A stretch of DNA of 64,000 nt from Macrocystis pyrifera (taxonomy: Eukaryota; Sar; Phaeophyceae; Laminariales; Laminariaceae): the NCBI GenBank assembly GCA_031763025.1, contig JASSKH010000038.1:1343001-1407000 (forward strand), in the 5' to 3' direction. The translations under genes and the position numbers were made by a program. The notes beneath the pieces are model-generated. The model saw only the letters and a program-made list of their open reading frames with translations. It was not told the DNA's origin and did not search any database. Of the stretch, positions 56,061-64,000 are shown in pieces (the first letter of the stretch is position 1; each line of letters starts with the position of its first letter).

Positions 56061-57089
56061 CTCCTCATTTTTCCAGGAGCCAATACAGCGGCAGCAATCG
56101 GGGTCTCTACAATCCGCGTGGCGTCTACGTATGAACCCGCGTCCCTACGCACGAAAGACAGCTGTCCATTCAACGTGTGAGCTCCCTGAGCATCAAGTGT
56201 CACCGGGCATTTCAACATTACTGCGTGAAGCGAAAATAAGTTGAAGCGAACACCGGGTACGTATGCTACGTCCATCAGCCTAACTTGAACGTCACCCTGA
56301 GAGCTGTGCGTCACAATTGGAATCTGGCCGAAGTACTCTATCTTCAGTGACCTCATGTCACCGACCACCAAACGGCTCTTACCAGGGGGAGGGGGAGTAC
56401 AGTTTACCATACCAAAAGGGTTACCAGTCACATGAAAAGTTGCTCCCGAATCCGCTACCCACTCTTCTCTCCCATTAACCCAAAACAAATCATCATTCGC
56501 CTTGCCTTGGTGCGCAAACTGCGCGGTGAGGAGGTGCGGATCGAACGTAGGCGTAGGGTTGCCGTTGTTCGCTGGGCCAGGGGAGGGGGAAGTGCTGAAG
56601 GAGGGTTGTTGTGGCGGGGAAGCTCCGGCCGAGGTATACCCACTACTGCCGTAGGGCGTCTCCTGCAGCCAGCCACCTCCGTAGTATGGTTGTTGGGCGG
56701 GCTGAGGAGAAGCGGCACCCGGGAAAGCGACATTCATTTGCGCGGGAGCTGCCTGGCATTCCGCGGCGTGGTGGCCCGGTCTGCCGCACCGGACGCAGGA
56801 CCCCTTGCGCCTCCATGTGTTATTCGGTGGGGGACCCCAGCCTGCCGGAGTCGCTGCGGGCGGCGGGGGCATCGGCGGCAACGTCTCTGGTGGTGGGTCG
56901 GTAGGTACCCAACCGATGGGGGGGACTACTCCACCCGTACCGAAGGGGTCTGGGGCTGAGTCATCCCAACGGTACCTGCAGGCCACGGCATCCCAACGCC
57001 ATTTGGGGCCGGTTATCCCCCCCGACGAAGCTCCTCCCCGGTTGCCACGTTTCTGATGGGGACGGTGTTGCTGCTGCTGTTGCCGTTGG

Positions 57090-57126
<37 letters not shown>

Positions 57127-58235
57127 GGGGCTGCTGCTGCTGCTGCTGATACTGCCGCCGCTGCTGCTGCTGCTGCTGTTGCCCATCCTTGAGCCTCCCG
57201 CCTCTCCTGTTCCTCCTTCCCCGTCCTGGACCCGCACCTCCGCCACCGGCAGGCTGCGCACCTCCGGCGTACAAGGCATGCTGATCTACCACTTCCTGCA
57301 CGCCCAACGCCCTAGAAACCATCTCCTTCTCTACCTTGTCGTTAGCATACGCGTCACGGATGATCTCATCGATCTCGGAACGGGGGATGGAAGGGCGGGA
57401 AAGGATGGACTTGCTTTGAATAGTATACAAAGATGAGAGGTTGGTAACAATGTGACGGTTTACTTCCTCTGCACTCTTACCACATCCTAGCGTCGCCAGC
57501 TCATCTGCTACCTTGTCCACCCTTCCTAGAAACAGCAAGGGGTTTTCGTCCTCAGCCATTCAGATTGTATCAAATTCCCTCCTCAATCTATGAGTTGCGG
57601 CTATCGTCGTCGGCATGTAATAGTCTTCCAACTCCTTCCAAGCACCACTCGGAGACATTGCCTTCTGCATTCTTACCTCAGCCATATCGTATCCTGTCAT
57701 GGCCTCCATCATCAATCCATACACCAATCTCACGTCCCTAATCTCTTGGGGGGAATGTCTGGAGGCTAATTCCTCCGGCGAAACCCTCATGTCACCCACC
57801 ATAACTGGGTTTGCTCTGCTACTGAGTACATGCAAGCACCCAAGCGATGATAGGTATGCCAAAAAAACTTACTACGCCACATGCTAAAGTGGGCCTCTAC
57901 GTTATCGAACTTCGGGGGTCTCGACTGGGACAAACTTGGGCGGTACAAAGAAGGTAGTGACATGCCTGATCGGGCCTCCAGCCCAGGTGTCGGCACCGTC
58001 GACGCTGCTTGTTGTCTTCCAGCAGTTCCTTCTCCTCTCGTCCCCCCACCGGCCCCCCCTTCCTTTCCTGCTCCCTGCGCGTCCCTCTCGGCGCGCAGTC
58101 TCTGCTCCTCCATCGTCCTTTCCAGGACCTCTATTTTCTTCTTCATCTCCTCTATGGTCTTTTCACTCTCCACGCTGGCTTCTTGACTGGGCATGTCCTC
58201 GAAACTAGGCATGCCGAAGCAGGTTCCCACCTCTC
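56060..58235 (-). pseudogene. Copia gag and protease (broken)
   Basis: Gag starts near 58,230 (MGTCFGMPSFED, with a coiled coil of the type EKTIEEMKKKIEVLERTMEE). It shifts frame at an A7 run (57,861-57,868), meets an in-frame TGA directly before MAEDENP (57,559), then runs through a Gln-rich segment (57,060-57,185) to a CCHC zinc knuckle (CVRCGRPGHHAAEC, about 56,755-56,795). The protease active-site motif WVADSGATFHVTGN lies at about 56,425-56,466. Confidence 0.9.
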
Positions 58236-58287
58236 TAGGTTGGCCTTGGCTACGCTTGCCAATAGAAGATCGCCGGACTCACTAGTG

Positions 58288-58565
58288 TGTTGATTGATCT
58301 CTAAAGGTATAGGCGCAGCTGGCACGGGAACGCGTGGTTGACTCCAGACAGTAACACGGAACTCCTCTTATATTATATCCGAGCTGTCGAGTGACAGCTC
58401 ATGCCTCGTATGCAGGTTATTATCCAACATGACGCGGGAATAAACCTCCCGTTTATCCCCCCGAATATCCGACTAAACATCCCTCTCCTATAATCCTATG
58501 TCAATATATGGAACTCCCTAATATTAGATGTAACGTCTCCGTCGTGTTTCTGAGCACAATCAATA
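58288..58565 (-). repeat. Copia 5' LTR
   Basis: 278 bp, followed on the right by the GTTAC target duplication. I could not match the adjacent CACTAGTGAGTCCGGCG to a standard tRNA primer site. Confidence 0.95.
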
Positions 58566-58570
58566 GTTAC

Positions 58571-58690
58571 CCATGAATCAATCATGGGGCCACGTCCATG
58601 GAGCTACCACTGCAAACCCCTGGGTCGCCTATGGAAATCTCGCGGGAGTTCCGTGGGCATCCCATGGGACACCCAGTACATACCCCTGAA
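58571..58690. repeat. CATGGG satellite (right part)
   Basis: Continuation of the 52.15-53.55 kb array (ACCCATGAATCAATCATGGGG ... CATCCCATGGGACACCCAG) on the other side of the copia insertion. Confidence 0.75.
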
Positions 58691-59150
58691 AGGCGCGAAA
58701 AATACCTGTGCAAAACACCAGGATTGTGCATTGTTGATGGCTCGTCAGATCCGAATTCATTTGACATCTGCTGTTGATTCTACGTGATGCAGTGTGTGTT
58801 TATCAACGTGTGGCAAGAAATGGTTTGCGGTGTGTAACCAAAGAGTATTTGGGCGCATTGTGCAGTCTATCAACGCCAACTGCACCGCTTGCGCGCGTAC
58901 CTTATATCTTAAGCCATCGGTGATTGCTCCAAGCAAATATATCTGCACTGCCGTATATGTCAGGCTGTACTCAAACCACAACCTAGTCGCGATCGACTAT
59001 GACTTCTCGATTTTCGACCCAGGAAGTGCAATTGAAACGTATGTGTTACTGTAAATGCTACGATGCCTACATACTGTAGGCCTGGATGACATGGCAAGTG
59101 AAGTCCCGCATGTCTTGAGTTCGCCTCCAACTGCGTCCATTCAACCGCAG

Positions 59151-59262
59151 GCCTTAGTGGATGACCGATGGTTCGAAGACGTCGCCTACTTTCATGTAGG
59201 CAACGATCGCCTTGCAGACGGCTGCGGCGACGGCGAGCTCACCGATGACTTCTGCAATCTCT
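59151..59262 (+). CDS. Exon A of the membrane protein gene
   Basis: The acceptor has a pyrimidine-rich lead (CGTCCATTCAACCGCAG); the donor CT/GTAAGT is strong. It encodes ALVDDRWFEDVAYFHVGNDR and LADGCGDGELTDDFCN. The minus strand is open too (EIAEVIGELAVAAAVCKAIV), a mirrored GNC bias that makes strand choice uncertain. Confidence 0.5.
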
Positions 59263-62038
59263 GTAAGTGTCGAGTCCTTCTGTGCGGTATGTTTCGCGTG
59301 CATTCGAATGTTGTCGCCTCGGTTCGTTCCGCACCACATCCCAGAGAGAATGCCAAAGGATGTACGATGAAAAATTAAGCGTTTTGTTAATCCGTTCGAG
59401 ATACCGGCTGTGTCAGCGACCTTTCCCAGAGGTCGTCTACCCTACCTCGCCTCGGCTCGCGCAATTGAGGAGTTCCCACGATCACACCTAGCACATGTGC
59501 ACAGTCACCCTGCGGTATAGTGTGTAGCGCCTACTGCACAGAGAAACAGAGGCCCACACACAGCACATCTACCGTCTAAAATTCACCGGGGTGTTTAGCT
59601 CCAAGCGGCGATAAAGAGTCGAATACCTTTGTATATGTTGCTGCACGAACCATTGGTATGTTTACAACGTTGTATCTGCGAAAAACATGACCACATATTC
59701 GTTGTCGAAAAGCCTTTCGTGTTCGTCGCATGTTGCAACAGCAGTACAACTTGGCCGCCCGGGATCGTAAAGGCAAACTACAGTAGGTAACAGTGAGAGT
59801 GTGGTGGCTGTCTCCATGCCTGTGATGGAGTATTGGCACGGGGCACTATACGTTCGACGTCTGTTACAAGGTTTGTATGGTGCTCGGGATGGCGGCACTG
59901 TTTCAGAAGCAATACTCGAATTATAGGCTGCTGATGGTTGTCAGGGATGGCTTGTTTATAGCTGAGAACACAGCTGTCCATGCGTTTCCTCGGTGACGCG
60001 TCGGGTTATGCTCTTCCGCGCATTATGAGCATGTTTCCCCGGTTGTTGACCAATCTCACACCGTTTGTTGGCCCGGCCGTCCGTTGATGCCTCCGTCTTG
60101 AGCGCAGACATCACTTTCTCAAATATGCAGGTCGTGGCCGTCTTCGTGGCAACTATCTCCTTGTTTCTCCTTCTAATTGCGCTTTTCCGGCCAGCGACGG
60201 GGAAGTGCTGCTCGGCTTGCTCGCTGGGAGTGGGCTCAGGCACGCTAATGTTTGGGTACTCCCTTGCTCAGACAATGGGCTTGGTGGCCGTTATCATCAT
60301 AAAAGAGACCGAGGAAGACTTTGGCGGTGTGAGAGAGGTGCATGCCACGTGTGAATACGCGGAAGCAGTCGATTGCAATTCTGTCCTGTGCACCCAAGGA
60401 AAGTTGCGTCAAATAGCGTGTAACTGTTGTTGGCGACGGCGTCTGATAGCCATGAGCTGCAGACCACGTTATCGTCCCTTGACGCGCGTAGATTTTGTAC
60501 CGAAGTATGCAAGTTGCTACAGGATGGGTATTTCGTGTACAGCAAGGCTAGAGTACCCCCATCGCGAGCGTATACACGAACGCTTACCTACGCCGAAGCA
60601 CCGTTTTCCAGATAGGACAAAATAGTTTGATTTAAGCCTGGCGAAGAATGTAAACCATGAAGAAAAATCCTAATACAGGTTTGGAAGGTCTAGCTGATAC
60701 CGCCCGCGAACCAGCCATGCCTTTTCATTCGCATCGTCACGAAGTATATTGGCAATCTACTGTAAGAAAGTCACATCGTTGTAGAATTTTGGGTCGCTTG
60801 AAACTTTCTGAGAAGAACGTCACTTGAGTGCAGCCCTTGCGCCGGCCATTTGGACTGGGAGTGCCCACAATTGCGCGTTAATATAATCGTCATCATGGGT
60901 CGCAGTTTAAGTCAACAAAAGACCGCTGGCTGAAGCTGGGTCGCAGGACCACGCCACCAACGTGCGACGCCTTAAACGTGCGTTCATGAGCGACGCACGG
61001 CCCGTGAAGACAGCGTGGTCGTTGCCTATTCATTCGGAGGGCATTGGCTGGGGAGAGGCGGGGAAGCGCGTGTTGGTAACGATCGGTAGATCACCGCCCG
61101 TTTGAGACATGGTTTGCTGATTGCGTACGCTCAAAACAGCGACCTACGTTCTCTATTCCGCGTCAGGCGTCAAGATGTTTGGCGATACCATACACGAGCC
61201 CGAACAAAACCAATCGGTTATCTTTCGATCATGACATGTTTGTATTAAGTTTGACAGTGTATTAGGCGTTTACACTGCTTCCCTCACCGCGAGCGGTCGG
61301 CTGTGGGATCCGTGCGGTCGGGATCAATAATTCTCGGAAACTTCAGGGCCCAACGCTCGATTTCCTACTGTATCTAGGCCAAAAAGAAATTTCTTAGACT
61401 GAGTATATTCCCCGCATTCCTCTGTGCCACTCGCAGGAAGCACAGAACCTATTGAAGACCCACAGCTTGGACCTACCTTCGGGGCGGCCGTGGTCGGCAT
61501 GCTGCTGGCCATGGTCCAGGCAGGAAGCGTTCTGGTTTTCGCCCGCGAATCTGGCGACGGTCCCTTTCGCAATGGCGTGCACAATTGTACAGGCCTGAAC
61601 ACTAGCAGTATGCCTGACAGCGGCGCGTCTATACCACACCAACCGACGCCAGTTTCCCGGCCCCCAGCAATGAGCTCAGAGGCCGAGCTCGGGGTAACGA
61701 GTACGGCTGCACAGTTGACAGCAGCGAACCCGACTGTCGAGCCCGCGGTATTGAGTCCGGCAGCTCCATCCCCGGTAGAAGGCCTGGGTGTCAAATCGGC
61801 AGTAGCGAATACTGCCGTCGAGCCAGCAGTTGTCAGTCCCGCTGTAGAATCCCCCATACCAAGCCTGGCTGTTCAGTCACCAGTATCGAGCGTGGCTGTC
61901 GAGTCCCCAGCAGGGAGCCTAGCTATCTTGTCCCGAAAGTCAAGCCTGACCGTTACGTCCCCAGTAGTAGACCCGACTGTCCAACCCCAGCAGACAGCAA
62001 GGCTGTGGAGTCCGAAGCAGGAAGCTAGCTCCGAGTGA
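59151..62038 (+). CDS. Multi-pass membrane protein with Val/Pro/Ser repeat tail (3 exons, 5' end missing)
   Basis: Three exons (59,151-59,262; 60,108-60,326; 61,437-62,038) join in consistent phases (0 to 1, 1 to 1, 1 to stop). About 309 codons: an ectodomain-like acidic stretch with Trp and Cys (DDRWFEDVAYFHVGNDRLAD ... DDFCN), two hydrophobic helices in exon B, a third in exon C, then a cytoplasmic-type tail of V-x-S-P/V-E-S-P repeats ending in TGA. An upstream exon carrying a first helix is expected, which would give a claudin/SUR7-like four-helix layout; that comparison is only topological. The minus strand is also open under exon A, so that exon is the least certain. Confidence 0.6.
60108..60326 (+). 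CDS. Exon B: two transmembrane helices
   Basis: The acceptor CCGTCTTGAGCGCAG is followed by ITFSN and a helix MQVVAVFVATISLFLLLIAL, a short basic/Cys loop (RPATGKCCSAC) and a second helix (LGVGSGTLMFGYSLAQTMGL then VAVIII), ending KETEEDFG at donor G/GTGTGA. Confidence 0.65.
60327..61436. other. Intron between exons B and C
   Basis: No repeat or coding stretch recognised. A further small exon cannot be excluded, because exons B and C would join in phase with or without one of 3n length. Confidence 0.4.
61437..62038 (+). CDS. Exon C: transmembrane helix and repeat tail, stop codon
   Basis: A pyrimidine-rich acceptor (CATTCCTCTGTGCCACTCGCAG) leads into STEPIEDPQLGPTF, helix GAAVVGMLLAMVQAGSVLVF, and a 150-residue tail of imperfect 8-16 residue repeats (AVESP, AVQSP, AVLSP). 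It ends TGA at 62,036-62,038 with 199 codons in one frame, well above chance. Confidence 0.7.
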
Positions 62039-62245
62039 CGCCGGAATGTTCGACTGAATAACACACGGTCACTGATCGTTCCACATACAGTAGATGCAGG
62101 AGAAGGAACTTCCACACATATCACACAAGTCGATAGAAGCCAGGACGGGTGTTAACAGTGATAGGGATATTGAGGGAACGTTTGGTAACACCTTCATACT
62201 AGAGGTCGGTATCATAGAGCTGTACTGTTTTGTAACGAGCTTTAA

Positions 62246-62334
62246 CCCCTTTTGGCCTGCAGTCCCGTTTTGGGGACAAGCCACTCAAATTCTGAGTAGT
62301 TTGTCCCCAAACCGGGACTGCAGTTGTGAAAGGG
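62246..62334. mobile_element. TTAA-flanked hairpin MITE (piggyBac-type ends), intact copy
   Basis: 89 bp, almost fully self-complementary (CCTGCAGTCCCGTTTTGGGG ... CCCCAAACCGGGACTGCAG). It has CCCCTTTT/GAAAGGG ends and exact TTAA on both sides (62,242-62,245 and 62,335-62,338), as in piggyBac-family insertions. Reference copy for those at 2,215, 3,645 and 7,892. Confidence 0.9.
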
Positions 62335-62879
62335 TTAATGCGGCAATATCGCTGAAATATCATGCATAGGGGTGGATATGCCTGTTCGCTCGGAACCAGC
62401 ACCTGAAGACAGCGGTACTCCAAACTTCGGTAATGGCATTCCAACAACCAGCTGGACAATTTCCAGCGATATGCTCGTAGTTGCTTAGCTCGATGCAAGA
62501 TAGGTTTCAAATCAATGTATTAATTGGTCCACCAACAAAGAAGAGGCAAGAAACACAGGAGAGGGGAGCGTGCTCTCAGGGGCTACAACATCCGCGCACA
62601 CAAGCCCAGCAGACAAAATGCGGACTAACCTATAAAATGTCAGTAGCCCCAACCGATACGAAACTACATGTAACTGTCATACTGAAAATTCCAAATCAAC
62701 ACCCTCCCTGATTCTTCACAAGACAGTGATGGCCGTGAAGAACCAACAATAGACTCAATTCATTAACTCAAAACAACACAAATGACGAGAGGCAACTCAT
62801 TTTCATGAGCGAAAACCTCTTCCATGCTTCCACTTACAACTATTGCAATCGCAAAAACAGACTACAGCAGCCACCCCAT

Positions 62880-63020
62880 ATAAAGCAAAAACTAAGGCAA
62901 AAATATAATACCAGAGATCGCGAGGTTCCCCGGACAAAAATATCCCTTTGTCTTCCACTACTGCCACAGATTCACATACCGCAACAGTAAAGCGACACAT
63001 AGCACACATGATTCTCCGCA
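62880..63020. repeat. Diverged relative of the copia 3' accessory region
   Basis: Aligns with 54,170-54,300 (CAGAGATCGCGAGGTTCCCC, GGACAAAAATATCCCTTTGTC, ACATAGCACACATG). No LTR or pol was found around it. Confidence 0.6.
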
Positions 63021-63467
63021 ACCTAAATTTACCCGAAGCAAAAAAAGTAGATTTAGCCCTCCCAGCTACAGAAAGTATTTGACCAACCGCCAGCCACCAC
63101 GTTGCATCGCAAAATACAACTGCAAGACAACTTGCGTGTGAGTCAAATCAAATCCTCAAAATATCTCATCTTTCACATTCCCACACAAGATTGCGACCGT
63201 CCGGCAAGTTCGGAAAAACAATACCGGTATTGGAAGGATTCATCATGACTTTGCTTCCACCCTCTCTCATACTCAGGCCAGTATGTCCTGTACGGCTACA
63301 GAGATGGCCCTTCCCGTTTTGACAACACACGTAGGTGGTCACAAACAAGAGGTACCAGGGGAACCATAAGTCAGTATGGTCAATCAAGCTCTGCAACACA
63401 AAAAAATACATCCGTCAAGGCGTACTTACCCTCGCCCTCCCTGACCAGTAAAGATCGACCGTAAAAC

Positions 63468-63605
63468 CTGTCCATACCAACTTTTATGCCCTGCGGGGAA
63501 CGCCACATGGCGTGCTGGACTTACAAAACAACTCGCCTGTCCATACCAACCGCTATGCCCTCCAGGAAACGCCACATGGTGTGCTGGAATTACAAGACAG
63601 CTTGC
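63468..63605. repeat. Tandem duplication, period 69 bp
   Basis: Two copies of CTGTCCATACCAAC ... ACGCCACATGGCGTGCTGGA ... TTACAA start at 63,468 and 63,537. Confidence 0.85.
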
Positions 63606-63649
63606 CGACATCAAAATAACTTTCTACCAAGGAGGGAGGGGGGTATCAT

Positions 63650-64000
63650 TCAGGATGGACCCAAACGATATGCCAGGTATCTCCCACCATCTACGAATCT
63701 ACCGGAAAGCACGATATTCCTACCATTCAGAAATCTAACCCGAATCGAAAACGATACATCTCCCATTCTCCACGAGTTACACGGAACGAAGGACGAACTT
63801 CATACAATTGAGAAATCCCTATTCTGTCCCAGACGATACAAATCCTGGCATCCACGACTTACCCGGAAATAACGATAAATATCGTACGCTTTAGCAATCC
63901 CTACCCAATCGCAAACGACGTATCTCCCATCATCTACAACTTGTCCGGAAAGACAATAAATCTCATACTTTCAGAAATTCGTACCGAGTTGCACACCCTA
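63650..64000. repeat. Degenerate tandem repeat, period about 90-110 bp
   Basis: Recurring TATCTCCCATCATCTACGA, ACCCGGAAA and CAGAAATCC/AGCAATCCC blocks, about three or four diverged units, running off the right edge. Confidence 0.6.

Larger units (their letters stand above)
53557..58565 (-). mobile_element. Ty1/copia retrotransposon lacking reverse transcriptase
   Basis: Two 278-bp LTRs with TGTTGATTG/CAATCAATA ends are flanked by the 5-bp target duplication GTTAC (53,552-53,556 and 58,566-58,570). Read on the minus strand the order is LTR, gag with zinc knuckle, protease, GAG-pre-integrase, integrase, proline-rich linker, RNase H end, extra 3' region, polypurine tract, LTR. Protease before integrase and integrase before RNase H define the copia type. 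The reverse transcriptase and most of RNase H are deleted, and gag and pol hold frameshifts and stops, so this copy cannot act on its own. The LTRs differ at four positions, indicating a fairly recent insertion. Confidence 0.95.

Overview
The window looks like nuclear DNA of a multicellular eukaryote, most likely a brown alga (stramenopile). The reasons are near-balanced base composition, short exons (about 50-200 bp) separated by introns of about 0.1-3.2 kb, GT-AG introns with a few GC-AG ones, and a dense load of satellites, MITEs and a Ty1/copia element. There is no operon structure, rRNA, tRNA or CRISPR array that I can recognise. The species assignment is an inference.

From about 38.3 kb leftwards to 0.7 kb lies one very long minus-strand gene. 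I found its exons by reading for splice sites and phase rather than for long ORFs. 26 candidate exons, together about 955 codons, encode in order: a novel N-terminal region, a WW domain, a short charged helix, about nine leucine-rich repeats (LRRs) of the 'LP' type, a helical region, a long charged coiled coil built from many small exons, and a Ser/Asp-rich tail. Reading phase is consistent at all but two of the 25 junctions (exons 15/16 and 24/25). Only about 8% of its span is coding. The introns hold satellites, TTAA-flanked and TA-flanked MITEs, a hAT-like element and decayed copies of exon 23.

38.3-52 kb is mostly non-coding: MITEs, a pair of 0.3 kb direct repeats, CTG-rich and (ACT)n tracts, and one clear plus-strand exon carrying a second, unrelated WW domain (47.0 kb). 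52.1-58.7 kb is a degenerate 12-bp-period CATGGG-type satellite. It is split by a complete-ended Ty1/copia element (53,557-58,565, minus strand) with 278-bp LTRs and a 5-bp target duplication. This element has lost its reverse transcriptase by internal deletion and carries frameshifts and stops.

59.1-62.0 kb holds three phase-compatible exons of a plus-strand multi-pass membrane protein with a Val/Pro/Ser-repeat tail; its 5' end was not found. The last 2 kb is repeats, including a diverged relative of the copia 3' region and a textbook TTAA-flanked hairpin MITE.

The most unexpected window-wide signal is a 9-bp palindrome, TACCAGGTA/TACCTGGTA. It occurs 18 times between 4.4 and 46.3 kb, where about 0.5 would be expected in the whole window by chance, and not at all to the right of that.
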